Shown one piece after another: positions 1 to 6,918 of a stretch of 33,876 bases of DNA. The position numbers were made by a program, and so were the translations under genes. Source of the stretch: Azospirillum isscasi (GTDB lineage: Bacteria > Pseudomonadota > Alphaproteobacteria > Azospirillales > Azospirillaceae); NCBI RefSeq assembly GCF_030849505.1, contig NZ_JAUJFI010000054.1, forward strand, positions 1 to 33,876. Direction: 5' to 3'. The notes beneath the pieces are model-generated. The model was not told the DNA's origin and did no database searches. It was given only the letters and a program-made list of their open reading frames with translations. Positions within the stretch are counted from its first letter, which is position 1, and the number at the start of each line of letters is the position of its first letter.

Positions 1-77
1 CCCTCTTCGTCACTCTCCTCCTCGTCACCTACGTCCCAACCTTCTCCCTCTGGCTCCCACATCTCCTCATGCGCTGA
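1..77 (+). CDS. TRAP transporter large permease (DctM-like), C-terminal end only
   Basis: An open frame entering from the left edge (first whole codon at 3) encodes 24 residues, including VTLLLVTYVPTFSLWLP, and stops with TGA at 75-77. The pattern of a hydrophobic helix, then TYxPxxSLWLPxLL, then a stop a few residues later is how DctM-type large permeases of TRAP solute transporters typically end. These inner-membrane proteins form the translocation channel for sodium-driven uptake of organic acids bound by a periplasmic receptor. Only the tail is visible, so substrate and operon partners cannot be judged. The call rests on a short C-terminal signature and could be wrong if another multi-helix permease ends similarly. 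Confidence 0.65.
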   Translation, partial: LFVTLLLVTYVPTFSLWLPHLLMR

Positions 78-139
78 CCGGGCGCCCCCACCGCACACAC
101 AAGGATACCGCGGGGCGCCCCAATCACCGGGCGCCCCGC
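78..139 (+). promoter_or_regulatory. Three copies of a GC-rich inverted repeat forming two mutually exclusive hairpins
   Basis: The 9-mer GGGCGCCCC occurs at 80-88 and 129-137, and its reverse complement at 112-120. The middle copy can pair with the left one (9 bp, 23-nt loop) or, extended to 110-120/129-139, with the right one (11 bp, loop CAATCACC). The second hairpin ends 6 nt before the GGAGA ribosome-binding site of the TerC gene. Neither hairpin has a T-run. The left pairing could terminate the TRAP operon, and the right one could influence terC expression. The alternative pairing is seen in the sequence; any switching role is inference. Confidence 0.5.
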
Positions 140-156
140 TGCAATGGAGACCAATC

Positions 157-834
157 ATGCTGTCCGCCGAACTCTGGCCGCAACTCGTCGCCTTCGGGCA
201 GGTGGTGGCCATCGATCTGGTGCTGGCCGGCGACAACGCCATCGTGGTCGGCATGGCCGCCGCCGCCGTTCCGGCGGAGCAGCGGCGCAAGGTCATCCTG
301 TGGGGGATCAGCGCGGCCATCGTCCTGCGCATCCTCTTCGCGCTGATGACCACCCAGCTCCTCGCCATCATCGGGCTGACGCTGGCCGGCGGCGTGCTCC
401 TGCTGTGGGTCTGCTGGAAGATGTTCCGCGAGCTGCATTCCGGCGGCGCCGAGGAGGTCACGCCGGAGGAGGCGCTGGACGCCCCCGACGTCCTGCCCGG
501 AACCGCCTCCTTCAGCAGCGACGCCGCGGTCGTCGCCGCCAGCACCGCGACCGTGGCCGCCGCCGTCTGGCAGATCGTGGTGGCCGACGTGTCGATGTCG
601 CTCGACAATGTGCTGGCCGTGGCCGGCGCCGCCAAGGAGCATCCGACCGTTCTGGTGCTCGGCCTGCTGCTTTCGGTGGCGCTGATGGGAGCCGCCGCCA
701 ACGTGATCGCACGTGTACTGCACAAACATCGCTGGATTGGTTGGATCGGGCTTGCGATCATCACCTATGTCGCGCTCGACATGGTCTGGCGGGGCTCGAA
801 CGAGGTTCTGGCCCACACGGCCTGGCTCGGCTGA
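157..834 (+). CDS. TerC/YjbE-family integral membrane protein
   Basis: This 225-residue, mostly hydrophobic protein has the TerC-family hallmarks. An acidic membrane motif near the N-terminus (IDLVLAGDNAIVVG, residues 14-27) is repeated in the second half (VADVSMSLDNVLAVAG, about residues 142-157), giving the internal duplication typical of the family. About six to seven membrane segments are visible, with a Pro/Ala/Glu-rich loop at residues 95-125. Characterised relatives export manganese or metallate membrane proteins; older annotations link the family to tellurite resistance. The paired Asp-Asn residues in both halves are the likely metal-binding positions. The ATG at 157 has GGAGA six bases upstream. 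The gene is monocistronic or lies downstream of the TRAP operon, behind a strong hairpin. Confidence 0.85.
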   Translation: MLSAELWPQLVAFGQVVAIDLVLAGDNAIVVGMAAAAVPAEQRRKVILWGISAAIVLRILFALMTTQLLAIIGLTLAGGVLLLWVCWKMFRELHSGGAEEVTPEEALDAPDVLPGTASFSSDAAVVAASTATVAAAVWQIVVADVSMSLDNVLAVAGAAKEHPTVLVLGLLLSVALMGAAANVIARVLHKHRWIGWIGLAIITYVALDMVWRGSNEVLAHTAWLG

Positions 835-918
835 CGGGAAGAGAGAGGCCAAGGCCCGCCGCGGACGGCGCGCGGCGGTGCCGGAGAGAAACAAGACCGC
901 CGTTGGGGAAGGGATGAC

Positions 919-3111
919 ATGTCCAAACCGATAAGAATCTCCCAGGAGAAGCCGGTCCGCCCAAGCCGGCTGGGCGGCGTTCAGGGCCGCCTGTTCACCG
1001 GCGTCGGCGCGGTGGTGTGCTGCACGCTCGCCGCCGTCGGGGTGGCGCTGACCGGCTATGCCGGTTTCGGCCGGACCCTGCACGTCATTACGGCGGAAGC
1101 CGTGCCGTCGGCGGTCGGCGCCCTGCGGGCGGCCCAGCACGCGGGCCGCATCGACGCGCTGGCCCCCGCCTTCCGCTCCGTCTCCAGCAAGGAGGAGAAG
1201 GCGGATCTGGCGGCGCGCATCACCATGGAGCGGCACGACTTCGAAAGCGAGCTGCGCGATCTGGCCGAGTTGGAACAGAACAGCGCCGGCTCCCGCCCCG
1301 CCGGCGAGTCCGAGACCGCCGCCGCCAGCAGCGCCGCCCAGGCCCTGCTCGCCAACGTCACGCGGCTCGATCAGGCCGCGGACCGGCGGATCGAGCTGAG
1401 CGACCACCGCGCCGAACTGCTGGAGCAGACCACCGTCGCAACGCGGCGCCTGTCGCAACTGGTGGCGCCCTGGAAGTCGATCCACAGCAGCGCGGTGGAC
1501 ATGCAGCGCGCCGCCTTCCGGGACGGCACCCGCTCCGCGGAGGAGCGGCTGAAGGCTGGCGAGGAGTATCTCCAGACCGAGGAGCGGCTGACCATCGTCC
1601 GCAGCATCGACGACGGCGCCGGCACCATCCGCGGCCTGCTGACCGAAGCCGCCGCCAGCGCCGACGAGAACCGGCTGTCGATCATCGAGGCGCAGACGCG
1701 CATCCTCCTGGCCACCATCGGCGCCAACACCGCACACCTGCCCGAAGCCTCGCGCGAGGCGATGGCCGAACCGCTGAAGGCGATCGAGACGCTCTCGGTC
1801 GAGCCGGAGGGGCTGATCCCCACCCGGCTGGCCGAGCTGGAGATCCTGAAGGCGCAGCGCGACCTGCTGACCGCGAACCTGACCCTGTCCGAAACGCTGT
1901 CCATGACGGTGCGGAACCTCGTGCACACGCAGGAGGACGCCATCGCCACCGCCGCCGCCGACAGCGAGAAGGCCCTGTCCAACGGCACGGTCCTGCAGAT
2001 CGCGGTCGGCGCGGCCAGCCTGCTGCTGTCGGCGCTGGTGGTCCTGGTCTTCGTACGCCGGATGGTGGTGCGCCGCCTGCTCGCCCTCCAGGGCGGGATG
2101 GAGCGGATCGCCGCCGGCGACCTGGACGTGACGGTCCCGTCCGGCGGGCGCGACGAGATCACCGCCATGGCCCGCACGGTCGAGGTCTTCCGCGAGAACG
2201 CCGCCGCCAAGCGCCGGCTGGAGGCCGAGCAGGTCGAAGCCGCCCGCCGCGCCGAGGAGGAGCGCAAGCGCTCCCTGGAGGAGATCGCCAGCAGCTTCGA
2301 AGGGGCGGTGGGCAGCGTGGTCAGCCGCTTCGTGACGGAATCCACGGCGATGGAAGCGAGCGCCCGCAGCATGTCGGCGTCGGCGGAGGAGACCAACCGT
2401 CTCGCCACCAGCGTCGCCGCCGCGACCGAGCAGACCTCGGCCAACGTGGAGACGGTCGCCGCCGCGTCGGAGGAGCTGAGCAGCTCCATCGAGGAGATCA
2501 CCCGCCAGATCGCCGAATCCACCAGCATCGCCCGCGAGGCGATGGCCCTGGCCGAGCGCGCCAACGGGCAGATCGGCGGGCTGGCTGAATCCGTGCAGAA
2601 CATCGGGCGCGTGGTCGATCTGATCAACGACATCGCCAGCCAGACCAACCTGCTGGCGCTGAACGCGACCATCGAGGCCGCCCGCGCCGGCGAGGCCGGC
2701 AAGGGCTTCGCCGTCGTCGCCAACGAGGTGAAGGCGCTGGCCGCCCAGACCGCCCGCGCCACCGGCGACATCGCCGCCCAGGCCGCCGGCATCCAGAGCG
2801 CGACGGGCGAGGCCGTGCACGAGATCCAGGCCGTCGTCCAGGTGGTCACCCGCGTCGGCGCCATCGGCGCCACCATCGCCGCGGCGGTGGAGGAGCAGAG
2901 CGCCGCGACCCGGGAGATCGCCCGCAACGTCCATCAGGCGTCGCTGGGCACCACCGAGGTGACCCAGACCATCGCCGGGGTCAACGCCGCCGCCGACCGC
3001 AGCGGCACCGCCGCACGCACGCTCCTCGACAAGGCCCACGACCTCGCCGACGGCGCCAACGCGCTGAACCGCGAGCTGTCCGGCTTCCTCCAGCGCGTCC
3101 GCGCGAGCTGA
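919..3111 (+). CDS. Methyl-accepting chemotaxis protein
   Basis: This 730-residue chemoreceptor has a cytoplasmic N-terminus, a first membrane segment at about 25-50, a large, mainly helical periplasmic region (about 51-355) and a second membrane segment at about 358-382. A HAMP domain (about 383-435, with [10 protein letters not shown]) and a coiled-coil signalling domain to the end follow. The conserved hairpin tip that contacts CheA and CheW is present from residue 575 ([17 protein letters not shown], then [13 protein letters not shown]). There is no C-terminal pentapeptide for CheR tethering; the protein ends in QRVRAS. The helical sensor region resembles four-helix-bundle types more than a Cache fold, but the ligand is unknown. 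GGGGAAGGG lies just upstream of the start. It may signal to the CheA encoded at the right end of this window, which is inference. Confidence 0.93.
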   Translation: MSKPIRISQEKPVRPSRLGGVQGRLFTGVGAVVCCTLAAVGVALTGYAGFGRTLHVITAEAVPSAVGALRAAQHAGRIDALAPAFRSVSSKEEKADLAARITMERHDFESELRDLAELEQNSAGSRPAGESETAAASSAAQALLANVTRLDQAADRRIELSDHRAELLEQTTVATRRLSQLVAPWKSIHSSAVDMQRAAFRDGTRSAEERLKAGEEYLQTEERLTIVRSIDDGAGTIRGLLTEAAASADENRLSIIEAQTRILLATIGANTAHLPEASREAMAEPLKAIETLSVEPEGLIPTRLAELEILKAQRDLLTANLTLSETLSMTVRNLVHTQEDAIATAAADSEKALSNGTVLQIAVGAASLLLSALVVLVFVRRMVVRRLLALQGGMERIAAGDLDVTVPSGGRDEITAMARTVEVFRENAAAKRRLEAEQVEAARRAEEERKRSLEEIASSFEGAVGSVVSRFVTESTAMEASARSMSASAEETNRLATSVAAATEQTSANVETVAAASEELSSSIEEITRQIAESTSIAREAMALAERANGQIGGLAESVQNIGRVVDLINDIASQTNLLALNATIEAARAGEAGKGFAVVANEVKALAAQTARATGDIAAQAAGIQSATGEAVHEIQAVVQVVTRVGAIGATIAAAVEEQSAATREIARNVHQASLGTTEVTQTIAGVNAAADRSGTAARTLLDKAHDLADGANALNRELSGFLQRVRAS

Positions 3112-3116
3112 CGGCA

Positions 3117-3165
3117 GCGCCCTTCCCCAACATGGCCCTCAGGGGGCACCGCCGGGGAAGGGCGC
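3117..3165. terminator. Bidirectional hairpin between convergent MCP and repA genes
   Basis: GCGCCCTTCCCC at 3117-3128 pairs perfectly with GGGGAAGGGCGC at 3154-3165, a 12-bp stem with a 25-nt loop. It sits in the 76-bp gap between the convergent chemoreceptor and repA genes. There is no T-run, so it may act as a transcript-end stabiliser or an atypical terminator. Confidence 0.6.
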
Positions 3166-3187
3166 CCGTGAGGGCGAGGACGAGGGG

Positions 3188-4150
3188 TCAGACCACCTCG
3201 TCGAACTCGACCTTGGGGATGTCGATCCAGTTGTCCGGCTCGCCGGCGTCCTTGCGCCAGAACAGAACGGGCAGGTCGGCGTTCAGAACACGGGCGACGG
3301 AGGCGCCGCGGGCCGTCATCGTCTCCTTGTACTCCGCGGCCTCGACGATCCGCACGCCGTAGCCGGGGATGCGGTCGGCCTGGAGCACCGGGCCGAGCGC
3401 GTTCTTGAATTTGCGCAGGTCGTTGTCGGAGCCGACCCGCTTGCGCAGCGGCTCCAGCGCCATCCAGAAGGCGTTGCCGTGGCCCAGATGGGCGCGGGCG
3501 ATCTCGTAGAGCCGCTTCTCGATGGGCTTCAGCGCGAAGTAGTCCTCCGAATAGGTCAGCAGATTGTTGCCCAACGCCGCGCGCACCACCCAGTTCGACA
3601 ACACCAGCGTCAGCCCGCGCACCTGACGCTCGCCGTCCTTCTTGCCGCGGCGGTACAGCAGCTTGTAGTCGGAAATCCAGGAGAAGGCGCCGCTTTCGCC
3701 CTCGCCCCCGGTTTCCAGGTTGGTCTTGATCTGCGTGCCCTGAAGCCGTTCCAGCGCCCCTTCGATCTTGTCGTAGGCGCTGCCCCCGGCGGTCTTGCCG
3801 ACGATGCGCTGAAGATCGCTGGTGGTGAAGTGCAGCTTGCCGACCTCCGGGCCCATCTTGCCTTCCGCCATTTTCTCGCGCAGCAGCGAGACGGCATAGA
3901 TCAGCACCGACTTGTCCCAGATCGTCGCGACGCCGACGTCGCGGGGGGCGCGCACCTCGATCTTCACCTTGCCGTCGTCGTAGGTGGGCAGGCTTTCCAC
4001 CTTGTCCTTCGACAGACCGAACAGCGAATAGGCCATCAGGGCCCGGTCGTTGTTCACGTCGCCGCGCAGCGGCGAATCCAGCCGCAGCGCGAGCTGGACC
4101 GGGCGGTCCAGCAGTTCGGCGTTTTCCCTGTCGGTCTTGTGGTCGTCCAT
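3188..4150 (-). CDS. repA: RPA-family plasmid replication initiator RepA
   Basis: This 320-residue protein resembles the RPA-type replication initiators of alphaproteobacterial plasmids and chromids. It has an N-terminal LALRLDSPLRGDVNNDRALMAYSLF segment, a central winged-helix-like region (FTTSDLQRIVGKTAGGSAYDKIEGALERLQGTQI) and the block YFALKPIEKRLYEIARAHLG, followed by FWMALEPLRKRVGS. These blocks recall the paired winged helices of iteron-binding initiators. It would bind the 17-bp repeats just upstream of its own gene and open the origin. The ATG at 4150 is chosen because GGGGAGA lies about 10 nt upstream. An in-frame ATG at 4192 lacks a convincing ribosome site, and the frame stays open to 4477, through the iterons. 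Two inverted iterons lie within 165 bp of the start, so autoregulation is plausible. Confidence 0.85.
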   Translation of the reverse strand: MDDHKTDRENAELLDRPVQLALRLDSPLRGDVNNDRALMAYSLFGLSKDKVESLPTYDDGKVKIEVRAPRDVGVATIWDKSVLIYAVSLLREKMAEGKMGPEVGKLHFTTSDLQRIVGKTAGGSAYDKIEGALERLQGTQIKTNLETGGEGESGAFSWISDYKLLYRRGKKDGERQVRGLTLVLSNWVVRAALGNNLLTYSEDYFALKPIEKRLYEIARAHLGHGNAFWMALEPLRKRVGSDNDLRKFKNALGPVLQADRIPGYGVRIVEAAEYKETMTARGASVARVLNADLPVLFWRKDAGEPDNWIDIPKVEFDEVV

Positions 4151-4235
4151 GCACCCTGTCTCCCCGGCCCCGCCGGTGGCGGTTACGGTCATGATTCCCG
4201 ATACGCCCCTGCGGTTCCACGGCGCAGGCGCAAAC

Positions 4236-4374
4236 GTCGCCATTCTGCCGAAAGATTCCTCATCGCCCGGAAACGACGTTGTGACCGTATGGACGAATGT
4301 CGCCGTTCTGCCAGTTCCTCCGGACGCTGTGCCCCGCCGGGGGGTTTCCCCGCCGAAAGCGTCCGCGTTCTGAC
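4236..4374 (-). repeat. Iterons in inverted orientation, repA-proximal group
   Basis: The complement of TTCGGCAGAACGGCGAC is found at 4236-4252 (one internal change, GTCGCCATTCTGC) and at 4299-4315 (GTCGCCGTTCTGCC). A degenerate third copy matching 11 of 14 core bases lies at 4361-4374. They point opposite to the distal group and lie just upstream of repA, where bound RepA could both start replication and repress its own promoter. Confidence 0.8.
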
Positions 4375-4475
4375 GGTCCGGACTCCCCACAGGCCGTGAA
4401 ATGGCGCTGAAAGGCTTGGATTCCCTGACTCTTTCCGGACTCCTGGGGCCCGGGAGGCGGCCCGGGAGGGAGCAC

Positions 4476-4680
4476 ATTGGCAGAACGGCGACACTCGCTT
4501 GCGCGAGTCGGAGTCCGATTCCCGGGCGATTCCCGGAGTCACCGAAGGGCCACAGCCCAGATTATTCGGCAGAACGGCGACATCGGGCGGACTCCGACAC
4601 CCCGGCGCCTCGCCCCGTGCGAAGGAATCTTTCGGCAGAACGGCGACGTTTTCCGCTTGGTTTCTCGGCAGAACGGCGAC
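4476..4680 (+). repeat. Four direct iterons, distal group
   Basis: Copies of the 17-mer TTCGGCAGAACGGCGAC lie at 4476-4492 (first three bases differ), 4565-4581 and 4631-4647 (both perfect), and 4664-4680 (one base differs). The 14-base core GGCAGAACGGCGAC is invariant in all four. Start-to-start spacing is 89, 66 and 33 bp. The last two fit multiples of about 11 bp per helical turn, which would place bound initiators on the same DNA face. Confidence 0.85.
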
Positions 4681-4943
4681 ACCCGAACACCGTCCGCCAC
4701 CGTCACAGGGGCTTCAAAGCCTTGATTCCACTGACTCCGGCGCCCCGCACCACCGCAACCGGAGCGATTCCGACGCACGCATTTGAATCGTGGACAGCCT
4801 GTCGGGGCCACGACAACATCTTGCGCAACGGGCTCACCGCAGCCCGAACCGATAGCTTTTGAACCGTCCTTTTCGGGGACAGCCGCAAAACGCCGAAGGA
4901 GGCGAAGGATGACGTAACGGAGGACGCGACCTCCGGAAACACA

Positions 4944-4973
4944 AAGGGCACAGGTTTGGCGACCTGTGCCCTT
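4944..4973. other. Strong hairpin in the origin region
   Basis: AAGGGCACAGG (4944-4954) and CCTGTGCCCTT (4963-4973) form a perfect 11-bp stem with loop TTTGGCGA. Part of the loop context (GGTTTGGCGAC) recurs at about 5035-5043. There is no T-run on either strand. It could be a leader structure or terminator for the gene at 5151, part of a small antisense RNA, or a protein-binding palindrome. Confidence 0.55.
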
Positions 4974-5150
4974 GTGTACACCGAAGTGTCGGTAACCGAT
5001 GGAAGACCGGGAGAACCGGACCCCCGCATCAGTGGTTTGGCGACTTCATGATGCCAGGGTGATTCCGGAAAACCAAGTGGAATCGCGGATTCCGCTGACG
5101 CTCCCTCTTTGTCTTCCGCCGGACTTGAAGCGCTGGATCATGGGAAGACA

Positions 5151-6047
5151 ATGACCCCGTACACGACCTTGTACCGGCGATGGATTGGTGTGCCCGGCGT
5201 GGGTGCTGCGGAAATCGCGGTGCTCTCCGGCCTGTACGCGCGTGCGGACGCGGCCGGTGTCTGCACCGGTCTGGTCCAGGACGAGCTGGCGGCCGAACTC
5301 GGCAAGAGCCGTCCGTGGCTGTCCGCCGTGCTGACCAAGTTGCAGGCCCCGGACCTGTCCCTGGTGGAAGCCCGCCGTGAACGCGGCTTCCGCGGGATGG
5401 TCTATGCCTTGGTGGGCGCGCAGGACACCGACTCTTCCGGTCGGCCCGCCGACGCCATCGGTCAGCCGGCTGACGGACTCCTAGGAACTGTGAATCCCTG
5501 GAATCCTGATTCTCAAAACTCCTCCTCCTTCCGGGCGGAGGGATCGGTTGGCAAGCCGGATGGCCAATCGGACCGCAAGGGCCGGGACGCCCTGGCGGAG
5601 GACTGGCAGCCGGACGCCGCCGATCTGGCCTGGGCCACGGACGCCCGTCCGGAGGTCGATCCCGCCACGGTGACCCGCAAATTCGTGTCCTGGTGCCGCA
5701 AGGCCAACGCCCGCAACGGCTACAGCCCCGCCGATCCGTCCGGCGCGTGGCGCAAGTGGGTGGCCCGCGAGCTGGTTGCCCCCGCCCCCACCCCCGCCGA
5801 CGCGACGCCGTCCCAAACGCCGTCTTCCCAAACGTCTCCCTTCCAAACCTCTGCCGACACCGTCGTCCCGTTCGACACTGCCCGCCGCCCTTCCAACCGG
5901 AGCGACCAGAATGACCGCCGCAGCCCTGACCGCCAGCCTTCCGAGCCTTCCCGCCAGCACCGCTCCGCAGGCCCCGGACATGGCGTGGCTGCCCGCAACG
6001 CCGGCGTCCTCTCTGCCCTGCGCGATCGCCTCGCTCGCCCGGCTTGA
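5151..6047 (+). CDS. Replication-accessory protein with winged-helix and DnaT-like domains
   Basis: This 298-residue protein has an N-terminal winged-helix region (AAEIAVLSGLYARAD, then DELAAELGKSRPWLSAVLTKLQ, residues about 20-65). A polar, low-complexity linker follows (about 90-140), then a segment with WQPDAADLAWA, FVSWCRKANARNGYSPADPSGAWRKWVARE (about 155-205). The second block resembles the DnaT-like ssDNA-binding domain of phage and plasmid primosome-loading proteins. The tail from about 206 is rich in Pro, Ser and Thr. Its position beside the iterons and divergent from repA supports a role in helicase loading or initiation; this is inference. The ATG at 5151 has GGGAAGA just upstream. 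The frame opens at 5109, but no ribosome site supports that start. The last 137 bp overlap the next gene. Confidence 0.7.
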   Translation: MTPYTTLYRRWIGVPGVGAAEIAVLSGLYARADAAGVCTGLVQDELAAELGKSRPWLSAVLTKLQAPDLSLVEARRERGFRGMVYALVGAQDTDSSGRPADAIGQPADGLLGTVNPWNPDSQNSSSFRAEGSVGKPDGQSDRKGRDALAEDWQPDAADLAWATDARPEVDPATVTRKFVSWCRKANARNGYSPADPSGAWRKWVARELVAPAPTPADATPSQTPSSQTSPFQTSADTVVPFDTARRPSNRSDQNDRRSPDRQPSEPSRQHRSAGPGHGVAARNAGVLSALRDRLARPA

Positions 6048-6816
6048 GCGGGCCGACCTGCGCTTCGAGATCGCGGACTGCAAGCCGGAAGAGATCGGGG
6101 CGCTGGCCGAGCGGGTGGAGGCGGTCCTTGAGGCCGCCTGCCCGGCGATCGGCGTGGAGAATGTGCTGACCGGCATCGAGAAGCTGGCCGCCCGCTTCGG
6201 CCTGGAGCTTCCGGACGCCGACGTGCTGGAGGCCGACATCCTCGACATGGCCGGCTGGCCCGCCGAGGAGTGGATCGCCGGTTTCCGCGGGGTCTGGTCC
6301 TCCTTCCGGTCGGGGTACCGGCGCTTCCCCACGGTCGGCGACTTCCGCGCCGCCGCCGGTCAGGCGTCGGTGGACGGTGGAATGGCGGCCCTGCGCCGGC
6401 TGGCCCTGGCTCTGCGCCAGGAGCAACAGTTCCGCGCCCGCGAGATCGCCTTCCGCCGCCGTCAGAAGGAAAAGGAAGCGGAAACCGCCCGCCGGCAGCA
6501 GGCCATGGCCCTCGAAGCGTCGATGGCCGCCCCGCTCTCCCCGGTGCAGGACGATTCGCAAATGAACATGGCCGCCGCACGGCCTTTGGCCGAGGCTACG
6601 GTTGCTGCGCGGAAGACCCTCCCAAAAGATCTGACCACAAAAGGCATCCACACCACGGTATGCAGAGGTGGACGCCCACTTTCTTTCAGTAAGAGCCGGC
6701 GCATGAAAAGTTCACCTCCAGAAACCGGACGGTCCCAAGACTGTGGGCGGGGCAGCGGAGGCGCAGCGATGGCTTGGCAGGCCCTTCAATACTCCGACCG
6801 GGGAACGCCTGTATAA
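5911..6816 (+). CDS. Unrecognised replication-linked protein overlapping the DnaT-like gene
   Basis: This is a protein of about 301 residues in another frame, starting inside the preceding gene. The ATG at 5911 has GGAG seven bases upstream; ATG 5980 is an alternative. The core (residues about 45-215) is mostly helical: LERADLRFEIADCKPEEIGALAERVE, then PAEEWIAGFRGVWSSFRSGYRRFPTVGDFRAAAG, then a charged coiled coil (REIAFRRRQKEKEAETARRQQ). I do not recognise the family. The tight coupling to a winged-helix/DnaT-like protein recalls phage O/P-type helicase-loader pairs, so a partner role at the origin is a reasonable guess. The last 80 or so residues are encoded with less typical codon use, which suggests a shifted or lost stop codon. 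Confidence 0.6.
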   Translation: MTAAALTASLPSLPASTAPQAPDMAWLPATPASSLPCAIASLARLERADLRFEIADCKPEEIGALAERVEAVLEAACPAIGVENVLTGIEKLAARFGLELPDADVLEADILDMAGWPAEEWIAGFRGVWSSFRSGYRRFPTVGDFRAAAGQASVDGGMAALRRLALALRQEQQFRAREIAFRRRQKEKEAETARRQQAMALEASMAAPLSPVQDDSQMNMAAARPLAEATVAARKTLPKDLTTKGIHTTVCRGGRPLSFSKSRRMKSSPPETGRSQDCGRGSGGAAMAWQALQYSDRGTPV

Positions 6817-6918
6817 TCAGCCTCATCCCATCGGCCCAGATTCCGGTGGCGAACCACGAAAGGGCGGAGCAAGATACGATAGTCTGTTGGTGTCCCAAAC
6901 CTTTCGGATCGCCCCTCC

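Larger units (their letters stand above)
4151..5150. other. Predicted replication origin (iteron type) with GANTC cluster
   Basis: One kilobase without a credible gene lies between divergent repA and the replication-accessory gene at 5151. It holds six clear 17-bp iterons, a tandem GC-rich 12-mer (GGCCCGGGAGGC/GGCCCGGGAGGG, about 4447-4470), twenty GANTC sites between 4193 and 5092, and a strong hairpin at 4944-4973. GANTC is the target of the alphaproteobacterial cell-cycle methylase CcrM. No consensus DnaA box (TTATCCACA) was found. Reading frames crossing the area have unlike codon use and pass through the repeats, so they are not called. Confidence 0.8.

Noticed and set aside
60..156. yybP-ykoY manganese riboswitch ahead of the TerC gene
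   Set aside because: The conserved loop sequences of that riboswitch (such as the GGGGAGUA core) are not present; only GC-rich inverted repeats are seen.
124..3039. Very long leftward open frame (971 codons) opposite terC and the chemoreceptor
   Set aside because: It is a GC-rich shadow of two well-supported rightward genes; its product is low-complexity Gly/Arg/Asp/His with no domain.
4151..4477. N-terminal extension of RepA to 4477
   Set aside because: The extra frame translates through three iterons, has atypical composition and lacks a ribosome site; the ATG at 4150 has one.
4401..4862. Rightward frame of 153 codons across the iterons
   Set aside because: It is made of repeat-encoded residues (AERR, GRTAT) and lacks a ribosome site and normal codon bias.
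4151..5150. DnaA boxes in the origin
   Set aside because: No match to TTATCCACA or its complement was found on reading; degenerate boxes cannot be judged by eye.
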